From: Phycisphaerales bacterium
GTDB lineage: Bacteria > Planctomycetota > Phycisphaerae > Phycisphaerales > UBA1924
DNA length: 64,000 bases
Direction of reading: 5' to 3'
NCBI GenBank assembly: GCA_016699835.1
Contig: CP064987.1
Coordinates: 558,001-622,000, forward strand
Part shown: positions 53,931 to 63,275 of the stretch, piece after piece
How the letters are laid out: each line of letters starts with the position of its first letter
Numbering within the stretch: position 1 is the first letter of the stretch
Position numbers and translations under genes: made by a program
The notes under the pieces: generated by a model
The model's input: the letters and a program-made list of their open reading frames with translations, nothing else
Databases searched by the model: none
What the model was told of the DNA's origin: nothing

Positions 53931-54625
53931 ATGAGCAAGCTCTTCACCGCACTGATCGGCCCGCGGATCCCCCCCGAGGAGCTCCATGCGCGCCGCTGGC
54001 GGTATCTGACGCCAACCCTGATTTTCATGGCGGCCCGCGTGCTCTTGCTGGTGTCGATCTTCTTCCCGTACTGGCACATGGGCTCGAAGCGCCCCAGTAT
54101 CCCAACGGTCTCTTCCTCACCGCGTACTGCAATCATCTCACGGGCGATGTTCGCGAGATCGACGGGCTGAACCACTACATCGGGATGCGACCCCTGGGCG
54201 AAGCCGCGGCCTTCGAGCGGGCGGCGGCGGTTTGGATGATCATCGCGATGTTCCTGCTCGTTGAGGGTGCGGCGGCCATCCACAGCAAGTGGGCAGTGCT
54301 GCTCGCACTACCGGCGGTCACGTTCCCGATTGGCTTCATCGTCGACCTGTACTACTGGATGCGCACCTTCGGGCTCAACCTCGATCCGGGTGCACCGCTG
54401 TCATCGTCGGTTAAGCCATTCGTCCCCACGGTCATCGGCGAGGGCGGCATCGGACAGTTCAAGACCTACGCGGAGTTCGGGACAGGCTACTGGCTCGCGG
54501 TCGCTGCCGCCGTGCTGATCGTCGTGGGATTCTTCTTCCACCGCCGGGCGTACAAGCCACTGTTCACCAACAGCCAGATGGAGAAGACCCCGCGTGACAC
54601 GGGTCAGGAAGGAGCCGCGCGGTGA
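53931..54625 (+). pseudogene. NosB-like polytopic membrane protein, frameshifted
   Basis: Membrane protein after nosZ, as in clade II clusters. ATG 53931 begins MSKLFTALIGPRIPPEELHA, followed by FFPYWHM, and continues in another frame with LEAPQYPNGLFLTAYCNHLT after about 54081. One base appears to be missing. Hydrophobic segments include VWMIIAMFLLVEGAAAI and WLAVAAAVLIVVGFFF. It ends overlapping nosD. Its role in clade II systems is thought to be electron transfer or assembly, but it is not well studied. Confidence 0.68.
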
Positions 54626-56127
54626 GTGCTCCTGGACTCGACATTCTCGGGTTAGGCTCACTGTCCTCCACGGCTTCTCGCCCGTGGTCTTCATGGCGGC
54701 TGCTCGCCCTTGTGTGCCTCTTGACGGCGTCACCGTGTCTGGCCCAGGAACATGCGGCTCCGCGCGACGTCTCCCCGAGAGCAGCGGCTCAGCGTGAACT
54801 TGGTCCCATCGGTCGGCTCCTCGCGTCGGCACGACCCGGCGACACGGTGCGCGTACCAGCCGGCTTCTATCAAGAGCATCTGCGGATCGACAAGCCCGTC
54901 ACCCTTGTCGCTGACGGCGCCGTGACTATTGACGGCGGTGGCTCCGGAGACATCATCGAAGTCGTCGCGCCCGATGTGACGATCCGGGGCTTTGTGATCC
55001 GCAACACGGGCATCGACCTTGACCGGGAGAATGCTGCCATCCGGGTCCTTGCGCCACGCGTGACGCTCGAATCGAACGTGCTTCAGGACATCCTCTTCGG
55101 CATCGATCTGCGCGAGTCTCCGGACAGTCGCATCATCGCCAATACCATTGGTGGCAAACGCTTGGACATCGCTCGGCGCGGGGACGGGCTGCGTCTCTGG
55201 CGCGCCGACCGTGCCATGATCGAGGGCAACAGGATCCACGATGGCCGCGACGCGATCCTGTGGTACTCCTCCGGTGTCATCGTTCGTGGAAATACCGCCC
55301 ACGACTGCCGGTACGGCCTCCACCTCATGTTCAGCGATGACGTCACGATCACCGACAACGAGCTCACCGGCAATTCCGTGGGCGTCTATCTCATGTACAG
55401 CACGGGCGTCACGCTCACGGGAAATCGACTGCTCAAGAACCGTGGGCCCAGTGGGTACGGCATCGGACTCAAGGAGACCGATCGCTTCACGGTGCGCAAC
55501 AACCTGATCGCGGGCAATCGCTCCGGCGTCTACCTCGACGGGTCGCCGTTCACCAACGCCCAGCCAGGCCTCTTCGAGGCCAACACCCTGGCTTACAACG
55601 ACATCGGCTTCACGATCCTCCCATCGAGCCGCGGCAACGAGATTGTCGGCAACAACTTCATCGACAACATCGACCAGGTCGCCGTGGCCGGGAGGGGCTC
55701 GCTGGATGCGAACCGCTTCTGGAAAGGAGAACGCGGGAACTTCTGGAGCGACTACACCGGCTACGACCTGAACAGCGACGGCATCGGGGACTTTGTTCAT
55801 GAATCCCAGACGCTCTTCGAGAACCTGATGGACAAACGACCTGCTCTCCGACTCTTTCTGTTCAGTCCCGCTCAGCAAGCCATCGAGTTCGTCGGACGGG
55901 CGATTCCGGCGGTTCGTCCAGAACCAAAGTTCACGGACGAGGTGCCGCTCATGCGCCCTTTGCCGTTGCCGACTTGGAGTGCAGAAGCCGCTCCTTCACA
56001 CGCACCAGTCCTCGTCGCTGGGGGGACTCTCCTCGCGATTGGCGTGAGCACGATTGCCTTGGGATACGAGCGTCGCCGCTCGGGCAATGGTTCGAGTCCA
56101 CAGATGACATTGCGAGGTGCCGCGTGA
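54622..56127 (+). CDS. nosD: NosD periplasmic copper-site maturation protein
   Basis: A 501-residue protein with a right-handed beta helix of the CASH type, with repeated short units such as RGNTAHDCRYGLHLMFSDDV and NRLLKNRGPSGYGIGLKE. A hydrophobic N-terminal export segment comes first, and a C-terminal hydrophobic segment near residue 470 may anchor it. NosD works with NosFY to supply sulphur or copper to CuZ of NosZ. GTG 54622 overlaps the nosB-like gene. Confidence 0.88.
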   Translation: MSAPGLDILGLGSLSSTASRPWSSWRLLALVCLLTASPCLAQEHAAPRDVSPRAAAQRELGPIGRLLASARPGDTVRVPAGFYQEHLRIDKPVTLVADGAVTIDGGGSGDIIEVVAPDVTIRGFVIRNTGIDLDRENAAIRVLAPRVTLESNVLQDILFGIDLRESPDSRIIANTIGGKRLDIARRGDGLRLWRADRAMIEGNRIHDGRDAILWYSSGVIVRGNTAHDCRYGLHLMFSDDVTITDNELTGNSVGVYLMYSTGVTLTGNRLLKNRGPSGYGIGLKETDRFTVRNNLIAGNRSGVYLDGSPFTNAQPGLFEANTLAYNDIGFTILPSSRGNEIVGNNFIDNIDQVAVAGRGSLDANRFWKGERGNFWSDYTGYDLNSDGIGDFVHESQTLFENLMDKRPALRLFLFSPAQQAIEFVGRAIPAVRPEPKFTDEVPLMRPLPLPTWSAEAAPSHAPVLVAGGTLLAIGVSTIALGYERRRSGNGSSPQMTLRGAA

Positions 56128-57059
56128 TCACGATCACCAACCTAGTCAAGAGATTCGGACGGACTCCCGCCGTGGATGATGTGTCCTTGTCGCTGGATCA
56201 AGGCGACGCCGTCGCGTTGTGGGGTTCAAACGGTGCCGGCAAGACCACCCTGATCCGATGCGTGCTCGGTCTTCTGCGCTATCGAGGCGCGATTCGCGTC
56301 GGTGGCATCGACGTGCGCCGCAATGGCAAGGCGGCACGGATGCTCATCGGCTATGTCCCGCAGGAACTCGGCTTCTACGACGAACTCAGGGTGGATTCGG
56401 CCATCTGCTACTTTGCTCGCTTGAAGGGCATCGCGAATGCCTTGCCCGCGGCCTCACTTCAAGGGGTTGGTCTCGAAGGAAGCGGCAGCAAGCGTGTGCG
56501 TGAGCTCTCTGGTGGCATGAAGCAGCGTCTGGCGCTGGCGATCGCGCTTCTCGGCGATCCTCCCATCCTGGTGCTCGACGAAGTCACCGCAAGCCTCGAT
56601 GCGCTCGGACGTCACGAGTTTGTGGGGCTGCTCAGGCAGCTCACCGGCTCGGGCCGGACATTGCTTTTCGCCTCGCACCGTCTCGAGGAAATACGGTCGC
56701 TGGCGCGCCGCGTCGCGGTGCTCGAGCGGGGACGACTGCTGCGGATCGACGACTGCGCTTGCTTCGCTCCGGATGCGCAGCACGCCGCCGTACTGCACCT
56801 GCACCTTTCGTTGGATGTACGAATGCCTGCGATCCGGGCTCTCGCGGCGGGAGGCTTCTCTCCGACGCTCAACGGCACGGGCATCCTGGTCCCGGTAGCC
56901 TCGGAACACAAGGCGGCACCCTTCCGCATCCTCGCCGATGCGCAGATCGCGGTCGACAACTTCGAGGTCGATGCGGTTGAGCATTCGTCCGCAGCTCCTG
57001 CGCCCGGCGGCGATCGGCGCAAGTCATCCCCACCTCCCGACTCCGAGGTGACCCAATGA
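56124..57059 (+). CDS. nosF: NosF ABC transporter ATPase
   Basis: A 311-residue ABC ATPase with Walker A WGSNGAGKTTLIR, signature RELSGGMKQRLALAIALL, Walker B ILVLDEVTASLD and the switch FASHRLEEI. The C-terminal about 80 residues are an accessory domain typical of NosF. GTG 56124 overlaps nosD by 4 bp. It powers the NosDFY complex that matures NosZ. Confidence 0.9.
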   Translation: MITITNLVKRFGRTPAVDDVSLSLDQGDAVALWGSNGAGKTTLIRCVLGLLRYRGAIRVGGIDVRRNGKAARMLIGYVPQELGFYDELRVDSAICYFARLKGIANALPAASLQGVGLEGSGSKRVRELSGGMKQRLALAIALLGDPPILVLDEVTASLDALGRHEFVGLLRQLTGSGRTLLFASHRLEEIRSLARRVAVLERGRLLRIDDCACFAPDAQHAAVLHLHLSLDVRMPAIRALAAGGFSPTLNGTGILVPVASEHKAAPFRILADAQIAVDNFEVDAVEHSSAAPAPGGDRRKSSPPPDSEVTQ

Positions 57060-57937
57060 GTACCGCGATGTCAGCCGGGGTCGCGTTCGCTTCTCGTCGC
57101 CCCCCTTCGATGGCTTCCAACACGCTCTGCATTGCACGCCGTGAACTCCGCGATGCCCTGAAGAGTCGGTGGTTCGTGCTGTACACGCTGGCATTCGTGG
57201 TTCTAGGCCTGGCGGTGTCCTTCGTCTCCGCCGCCGGCACCGGCGGAACCGGCTTCTCGGGCTTTGGTCGCACGACCGCCGGGCTTGTGAACCTCATCCT
57301 TCTCGTCGTGCCGCTCATGGCTCTCACCGCGGGGGCTGCAACGATCGCCTCGGATCGTGAGCGTGGCATGCTTGCATACCTGCTCTCGCAACCCGTCTCT
57401 CCCGTCGAAGTCCTGCTCGGCAAATACATCGGCCTCGGGACCTCGCTGCTGGCCGCGATCAGTCTGGGGCTCGGCGCGTGCGCCGTGATCCTCTCCTGGC
57501 GCGGCGGCGTGTCGTCGCCTCAGGCCATCCTGTGGCTCGCTGGTCTTTCGTTCGTGCTCGCCCTGGGTATGCTCAGCGTCGGCATCATGATCTCGTCGCT
57601 TACCCGGCGTGCCTCCGCCGCGGTGGGCGTCGCAATCTTCGTCTGGCTCACGCTGGTGTTCGTCTCCGATCTGGCGCTGATGACCGGCGCGGTAGCACTG
57701 CACCTCCGCATCGACGAGCTGTTCGCGCTCTCGCTTCACAATCCGCTGCAGGTGTTCAAGATGTGGTCCCTGCACGCAATCGACGCCAATCTCGACGTGC
57801 TCGGTCCAGCAGGCCTGTACGCTGTTGAGGAGTATGGCCGGAGCCTCCACGCGATCTTCACGACTGGGCTGTCCGTGTGGATCGTCCTCCCTCTAGTGGT
57901 CGCATCGCTCGTGCTCGCTCGGAAGTCTCCTCTATGA
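57056..57937 (+). CDS. nosY: NosY ABC transporter permease
   Basis: A 293-residue permease of the ABC-2 type with about six membrane segments, including WFVLYTLAFVVLGLAVSFVS, LILLVVPLMALTAGAATIA and WIVLPLVVASLVLA. The start overlaps nosF by 4 bp, and it forms the NosFY membrane complex. The periplasmic motif SDRERGMLAYLLSQPVSPVE is typical of the family. Confidence 0.88.
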   Translation: MSTAMSAGVAFASRRPPSMASNTLCIARRELRDALKSRWFVLYTLAFVVLGLAVSFVSAAGTGGTGFSGFGRTTAGLVNLILLVVPLMALTAGAATIASDRERGMLAYLLSQPVSPVEVLLGKYIGLGTSLLAAISLGLGACAVILSWRGGVSSPQAILWLAGLSFVLALGMLSVGIMISSLTRRASAAVGVAIFVWLTLVFVSDLALMTGAVALHLRIDELFALSLHNPLQVFKMWSLHAIDANLDVLGPAGLYAVEEYGRSLHAIFTTGLSVWIVLPLVVASLVLARKSPL

Positions 57938-58464
57938 AGACAACCACGTACATCGTGATTTCGTTGGCAGCGTTGCTGCTCTCGGCCTGCGAGCGAACCC
58001 CGCTAGCGGGTCCGCCCGACATGCCCCTCGGGCGCCACGAGTGCAAGGCCTGTGGGATGCTTGTCAGCGAAGATCGCTGCTCGAGCTCGCTGTTGGTCGA
58101 GAGTCACGGGCGACGCGAGTACTACTTCTACGACGATCTCGGCTGCATGCTGGATCAAGTGCGAGAAGGAATCGAGAACACGACGATCGTTGAACACTTC
58201 GCTCGCGACTACGACAGCCGCTCTTGGGTGTCCGCGGCAGAAGCTACCTTCCTGTTCGCCGACCCTGCCAAGCTGCAGACGCCCATGGGGTCCGGGATCG
58301 TTGCGTTCTCATCGAGCGGAGATGCGGAGCGAGCCAAGGCCCGCTTCGGCGGGCGGACGATGAACTACGCAGACCTCGCCGAGGCGCGGCGTGTGTGGAT
58401 GGAAGAACGCTATGGGCGACCGAAGTCACAAGACGGCCACCCGGCCGGAAAGGGACCCCCATGA
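57934..58464 (+). CDS. nosL: NosL copper chaperone lipoprotein
   Basis: A 176-residue lipoprotein with signal YIVISLAALLLSAC (lipid Cys about 17), CKACGMLVSEDRC as the metal-binding region, and YYFYDDLGCMLDQ. NosL delivers Cu(I) to NosZ. It overlaps nosY by 4 bp and is followed by the regulator gene. Confidence 0.88.
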   Translation: MKTTTYIVISLAALLLSACERTPLAGPPDMPLGRHECKACGMLVSEDRCSSSLLVESHGRREYYFYDDLGCMLDQVREGIENTTIVEHFARDYDSRSWVSAAEATFLFADPAKLQTPMGSGIVAFSSSGDAERAKARFGGRTMNYADLAEARRVWMEERYGRPKSQDGHPAGKGPP

Positions 58465-58925
58465 TCTCTCAGACCATGGAGTATGCCTTGCGGGCCATGA
58501 CCCACTTGGCGAGTCTTGGGGACGCCGTCGGAACAAGCGAGAAGCTCGCAGAGGCCACCCAGACGCCGCACGACTATCTCAGCAAAGTCCTGCGCGATCT
58601 GGTGCGGGCCGGACTGGTCACTTCGACGCGGGGTCGACAGGGCGGTTTCGCGCTGGCACGCCCGGCATCCACGATTTCAGTGCTCGACATCGTGAACGCG
58701 GTTGAACCTCTCCGCCGAATTACGTCATGCCCGCTCGGTGACCCCACGCATACGCAGCTCTGTCCGCTGCACCGCTGCCTTGATGACGCGATGGCACAGA
58801 TTGAGCACGCGTTCGCGCGAAACACCCTCAGTGATCTCGTCGCCGGAGCAGCGGTCCCAATGGGCTGCCGCCGGCTGGTCGGTCTGGGACTGGCCGTTGA
58901 TCTGAAGCGTTCGGAGAACCAGTGA
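58461..58925 (+). CDS. Rrf2 family regulator, NsrR-like
   Basis: A 154-residue protein with an N-terminal winged helix (TMEYALRAMTHLASLG, then LSKVLRDLVRAGLVTSTRG and GGFALAR). Three cysteines (CPLGDPTHTQLCPLHRC) match the Fe-S ligand pattern of NsrR and IscR. NsrR senses nitric oxide through this cluster. Its gene overlaps nosL by 4 bp. It probably controls the nos genes, with the dyad at 50649 as a possible site. Confidence 0.82.
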   Translation: MISQTMEYALRAMTHLASLGDAVGTSEKLAEATQTPHDYLSKVLRDLVRAGLVTSTRGRQGGFALARPASTISVLDIVNAVEPLRRITSCPLGDPTHTQLCPLHRCLDDAMAQIEHAFARNTLSDLVAGAAVPMGCRRLVGLGLAVDLKRSENQ

Positions 58926-58986
58926 CGGCCCCCGAGTCGGAATCGCTCGTCACCTGTGGTGTCTCGATCAGATTCGGAGATGTGCT

Positions 58987-59772
58987 ATGAGTCATGCCAG
59001 CCAACGCATCCTCGCGTCGCTTGTACTCCTTGCCGCGAGTGGCACCGGTTGCACGTCGATCCCCGCTACGCGTGCGAGCCCCCTTCCCAAGTCTCCGGTT
59101 CCAGTTGAATACAACACCCCATCCGCCGACCAGAGCGCCGGAGCCACGGTACCCACATCGGACGAGGCCGCGGCGGACTTCATGGACCGGTTCCCGATGA
59201 GCCGCTGTCCCCTCTGCGACTCGTACCTCGGCGCGCGCGGGGAGGCCGTCGAGATCGTCCACTCCGGCCGGCAGATCCGTCTCTGCTGCGACTCCTGCCG
59301 TCTCGCCTTCGAGCGGGATCCTTACCAAGCACTCGCCCGCGTCGATTCCGTGCTAGTCGCAGACCAGATGCCGCACTACCCGCTGAAGACGTCCCTTTTC
59401 GACGTTCGTCCGCTCCCGGAGCGGCCGATCGACTTCATCTGGGGCAACCGGCTCTTTCGCGCGGTCGATACGGCTGATCGTGATCGCATTCTCGCTAACC
59501 CGGTGACCGCGATCCGCCGCCTCGATCAGGCCGTGATCGAGGCACAGCGCCCGACATACGGCATGCCCGACAAGTGCCCGGTGCAGGGCGACATCCTGCC
59601 CAATGAAGCCCGCATCGACATCGTCGTTGCGAACCGCATGATCCGCGTGTGTTGCGGCCGATGCGTCAAGGTCGTCAAGGCCAGGCCGTACCAGTACCTC
59701 GCGATGGTTGAGTTCGCCAACCGCGAGCGTGCTCTACGAATGGATGCCGACCCTGAGGAGGAATCGCGGTGA
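58987..59772 (+). CDS. Lipoprotein with two Cys-rich (TRASH-like) metal-binding motifs
   Basis: A 261-residue protein with a lipoprotein signal (LASLVLLAASGTGC, Cys about 22). It then has two similar units: CPLCDSYLGARGEAVEIVH followed by CCDSCRLAFERDP (about 74-115), and CPVQGDILPNEARIDIVVAN followed by CCGRCVKVVKARP (about 198-235). The pattern C-x2/3-C or C alone, then C-C-x2-C, resembles TRASH/YHS-type copper-binding modules. Its place in the nos cluster makes it a candidate copper-delivery protein for NosZ assembly. I do not know a named family. Confidence 0.7.
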   Translation: MSHASQRILASLVLLAASGTGCTSIPATRASPLPKSPVPVEYNTPSADQSAGATVPTSDEAAADFMDRFPMSRCPLCDSYLGARGEAVEIVHSGRQIRLCCDSCRLAFERDPYQALARVDSVLVADQMPHYPLKTSLFDVRPLPERPIDFIWGNRLFRAVDTADRDRILANPVTAIRRLDQAVIEAQRPTYGMPDKCPVQGDILPNEARIDIVVANRMIRVCCGRCVKVVKARPYQYLAMVEFANRERALRMDADPEEESR

Positions 59773-59838
59773 TCTCGCAAGAGACGCGCGAGGCGTCAGC
59801 ATGCGTGGAGTCCTGTTGATGGTGAGCCACGTCGGGTA

Positions 59839-61146
59839 GTGAGAATCTCGAGGAGTGTGCAGGTGAGCGGCCAAGCAGCGGACAAACTCGAAGCACGTCG
59901 GCCGACTGTCTTCGTCAGCGCGCCATCCATCTCTGCCGGATCGCGTGCGAGGCCGCACTTCAACCGGTCTCAGTTCTTCCTCGACGCGTTCCGTCCGTTT
60001 TATCTGGGCGGCGCGCTGTTTGCCGCGGTTGCAGTGCCGCTGTGGCTGGGCATGTGGTACCACAACTACTTCACGCCGTCGCTGCCATCGCTGTACTGGC
60101 ACGCCCACGAAATGGTCTTCGGCTTTGCAGCGGCCATAATCATCGGGTTCCTCTTCACCGCAGCTCGCAATTGGACCGGGCTGCCGCTGCCCGCCGGGCT
60201 GCCGCTCGCGCTACTCGCTGGGTTGTGGCTCGCTGCTCGCGTTGGCATGTTCTTCGCATACGGGCCGGGGACGGCCGTGGTTGACTCTCTGCTCCTGCTG
60301 ATCGTGGCCGGTGTGCTGGCGAGGAAGTTCATTCTGGCCCGCAGTTGGTGCAGCATGCCAATGGTCGTCGTGCTCTCGCTTCTCGCCGGCGCGAACATCT
60401 CGTTTCACGCGGCCGCGCACAGTCTGATCCCGATCTCGCCCCTCCAGGCGATCGAGGCCGGGCTGTTCATGGTGGTGCTGATCGAGATGATCGTCGGCGG
60501 GCGGGTCGTGCCTGGTTTCTCCACCAACGCCGCGCCGGGCGCGTGGCGTTGGCGTTCAACGTGGTTGCACCGCGGGTCATTCGCGCTCGCGGCAGCCGCA
60601 TTCCTTGCCGACTCGTTCCACGCGCCAGGGTTCTTGACGGGAGTACTCGCCCTGGTCGCCGGGGCAGCCGTCGCCGTCCAAGCGATCGGCTGGAATCCGC
60701 TCGCGGCACGCGGCAATCCGATGCAGTGGGTCCTCCATGCCGCCTACGCATGGATTCCCATCGGTCTGATCCTGCTGGGCTTGGCCTGCTTCGGCATCGT
60801 CCCTCGCTCCGCGGCGATCCACGCGCTCGCCGTCGGTTCAATGGGCGGGTTAATCATCGGGATGATCACCCGGACGGCTCTGGGCCACTCCGGCCGCATG
60901 GTGCGTGCCGGGCGCGTCGAGGTCGGGGCGTTCATCCTCCTGCTCCTCGCCGCGGCACTTCGGGTTGCGGCGTCGCTCATCCCGCCCATTTACCTCGCGG
61001 GCATGCTCGCCGCGGGAACGGCATGGACGGCTGCCTTCACGCTCTACGTGGTCTCGTACGGACCGACACTGTTGGGCAAAAGCCCACCCGCAGACGATGT
61101 CCCCGTGCCCTTGAACCGTCCCCGATCGATCGGAGTTCAACCATGA
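59839..61146 (+). CDS. nnrS: NnrS membrane protein
   Basis: A 435-residue protein with about 12 hydrophobic segments. It shows SLYWHAHEMVFGFAAAIIIG and WTGLPLPAGLPLALLAGLWL, and IEMIVGGRVVPGFSTNAAPG, all typical of NnrS. NnrS is a haem and copper membrane protein associated with nitric oxide tolerance and denitrification. Start GTG 59839 lies in a weak ribosome binding context. It overlaps the cupin gene by 4 bp. Confidence 0.85.
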   Translation: MRISRSVQVSGQAADKLEARRPTVFVSAPSISAGSRARPHFNRSQFFLDAFRPFYLGGALFAAVAVPLWLGMWYHNYFTPSLPSLYWHAHEMVFGFAAAIIIGFLFTAARNWTGLPLPAGLPLALLAGLWLAARVGMFFAYGPGTAVVDSLLLLIVAGVLARKFILARSWCSMPMVVVLSLLAGANISFHAAAHSLIPISPLQAIEAGLFMVVLIEMIVGGRVVPGFSTNAAPGAWRWRSTWLHRGSFALAAAAFLADSFHAPGFLTGVLALVAGAAVAVQAIGWNPLAARGNPMQWVLHAAYAWIPIGLILLGLACFGIVPRSAAIHALAVGSMGGLIIGMITRTALGHSGRMVRAGRVEVGAFILLLLAAALRVAASLIPPIYLAGMLAAGTAWTAAFTLYVVSYGPTLLGKSPPADDVPVPLNRPRSIGVQP

Positions 61147-61523
61147 ACGACCAGCGTCTCCGCCCCGCACCCGAGTCACGGTTTGATGAGCATTCACTGG
61201 TCTTTGATCTTGCCGCGGAAGCGGCCACGGTTCGTTCGGAGGGACCAGCACCCCATGGCCACCGACAGAAGACGCTGTACAAGCATGGCAATCGCACAAT
61301 CGCGTTGTTCGCGCTCGAACCCGGCGCATGCATCCGCGAGCACAGGACTGCGGGACCGGTCACGATTCAGGTCGTTGAGGGCGAGATCACGGTCGTGGCC
61401 GATGGACAACCACACCGCCTGTGCGTTGGCAAGGTTCTGGTTCTTGCGCCCAAGGTTGCTCACGAGGTGAGTGCGGAGCATGCTGCTTCATTTCTGCTTC
61501 AAGTATCTCTCGTCGTGCAATGA
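61143..61523 (+). CDS. Cupin-domain protein
   Basis: A 126-residue single cupin with two short motif boxes, LEPGACIREHRTAGPVTIQV and VLVLAPKVAHEV. The His and Glu residues fit a metal-binding cupin. Cupins of this type are frequent near nos and NO-stress genes. It ends the cluster. Function is not known. Confidence 0.75.
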   Translation: MNDQRLRPAPESRFDEHSLVFDLAAEAATVRSEGPAPHGHRQKTLYKHGNRTIALFALEPGACIREHRTAGPVTIQVVEGEITVVADGQPHRLCVGKVLVLAPKVAHEVSAEHAASFLLQVSLVVQ

Positions 61524-62153
61524 CCCAGCGGCGTATGTGCATCGTTCCCACCGATCGCCTGAAATCGGAGTCCTTGAATGCTGGCTGAGCCGCTCTCCAT
61601 CATCATTCTGTAGCGGTAATGTGTTCCCGGCTGCGAGGCGGTCAACGCTCCGCTCAAGTCCCAGACGCCCTTCTCCTAACGCACTTCTCGAACAGCTCAG
61701 GCAGAGCTCCTCGCTAGCAGCCTGGTTGTGGTCTCTTTCGCTCGTGAACCGGTCCGTCGCGCGTCAACCTGCCATTCCTTGGGACTTCACGCCAGTAACG
61801 GCAGAGAATTCGTTCGCCGGGGTTGCGGATACGGAGTTCTAGACCGGCCCGCGAAAGCGGGCCGGTTGTCGTTTGGGAAGGCGAGAGTGGCGGCGGTCAC
61901 GAGGAAGTGCCAGAATTCGCGGGATTTGCAGATTTTCTTTCTTGGAATGGGCCGGGCGCGAGACGCTCGCGCCCGCAAGGCCCTTGGGGGATCGATCGAG
62001 TCACCGCAGTGTTCCGTTCGACTTCTCCGCCCGAACTCTCGAACTCTCGACCTCTCCGGGTAGGGCATGCCGCTCGTTTACACCACACCTGCAGCCGGAA
62101 TCAGATGAACCAGGGGGTTTGCTCCAGCACAGGATGAAGGCGAAACTGCCCCC
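61524..62153. other. Intergenic region without a gene
   Basis: About 630 bp between the cupin gene and the second insertion sequence. A strong hairpin lies at 61843. I see no tRNA or convincing coding frame, and short open frames here lack protein-like composition. Confidence 0.55.
61843..61873 (+). terminator. Hairpin with GAAA tetraloop after the nos cluster
   Basis: ACCGGCCCGC and GCGGGCCGGT form a perfect 10-bp stem with a GAAA loop, followed by TGTCGTTTG. The T tract is interrupted, so it may be a weak or bidirectional terminator. Confidence 0.6.
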
Positions 62154-63220
62154 TTCCTGTACAAATTCTCATCTCGCCAATTTCAGCGGCATTTCAGCCC
62201 GCATTCGACATCAAGCGGCCTTCCAGTAGTAGTGCTTGATCACACCGCCAAGCCTTGATCGGCAGCGGACCTCACGGTGACCAGCCGGCCCGGCACGGGT
62301 CGACGGCCTCCGACCCAACGGCGTCGCGAACTCCAGCGACGAGTGCGGCCGATCGCGGTTGTAGTGGTTGATGTACTCACGCAGCAGGTAGTCCTGATGC
62401 CGTGTGCCGAGGATCACGAAATGGTCGAGACACTCGGCCTGGACGCTCTGGATCAGCCGCTCGACGTGCGCGTTGAGGTTCGGCGATCGGCACGGCAACG
62501 GCATCGACCGCATCCCGCAATCACCCAACTCCCGCTCGAAGACACCATTGCCGACGAAGAACTTGCTGTCGCGATCGCGCACCAGCAGCGATGGCGGGCT
62601 CATGTCCCTCGGCACACTCGCCGCGAACTCCCGGACCGCGCTGATGAGCCACGTGGCGTCGGGCTTTGTGGTGCTGGTCGACACGTGCGCCCGCCGTGTC
62701 TTGGGAAGGATGAACACCAGGCTGAACGCCAGCCGCAGTCCCTGTCGCGTCAGCACTCGCGTCGCCATGAAGTCGCAGGCCCACAACGTCGTGGCGTGCG
62801 CCTTGAGGAACTCGTCCCAACTCCGCTCGCCACGAACAGGCCCGCTCGGCAGCCCGGCCTCGCGCAGGATGTTCACAACCGTCGATCGCGAAACACTACC
62901 GATCCCCAACTTCTTCAGTTCGCCGAGAATGCGTGTGTAGCCCCACCCCGTCTCGCGCGCGATCCGAAGGACGATCGCACGGACCCCGTCGGGCGTGCGT
63001 GGCCGGCCCGGCTTGCGGTTCGATTGAGCCGCTGGTTGCACCCGCTTCTTCGACTCCGGGATCCACCTCATGAATGCCTCGGGCTTGACGATCGAGACCA
63101 GGTCCCTAATGGCCGACCCGAGCGGCTTGCCGAGCCGGACCAGCCGTGCCCGCTCCGCAGGCTTTACCCGGATCGGCCTCTCGATCCTTGAACGCAGAAT
63201 CTCGTTCTCGGCCTTGAGGC
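62154..63220 (-). mobile_element. rve-type insertion sequence, copy 2, truncated at the 5' end
   Basis: It has the same left end as copy 1 (TTCCTGTACAAAT), but similarity stops at about 63219 on the right, in the codons for LKAENEIL. The first about 30 codons and the right inverted repeat are absent and replaced by toxin-like sequence. The element lies in the same orientation as copy 1, with the nos cluster between. Confidence 0.65.
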
Positions 63221-63275
63221 AGCACGCTCGGACCAAGGTTCGCGTCTGTGGGCATGGATGGGATCCCGGGGACAA
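62211..63275 (-). pseudogene. Integrase-core transposase, 5' truncated
   Basis: A continuous frame of 354 codons. The first about 20 codons come from sequence outside the element, and the rest matches copy 1 from LKAENEIL on. The DDE residues (LWACDFMATRV, VRDRDSKFFVGNGVF, VQAECLDHFVILG) are present and the frame is open. The protein lacks its usual N-terminal part, so activity is doubtful. Confidence 0.7.

Noticed and set aside
61524..62153. Possible tRNA or attachment site between the cupin gene and insertion sequence
   Set aside because: No cloverleaf can be formed, and no repeat of a left-end sequence is visible in the window. Only the hairpin at 61843 was kept.
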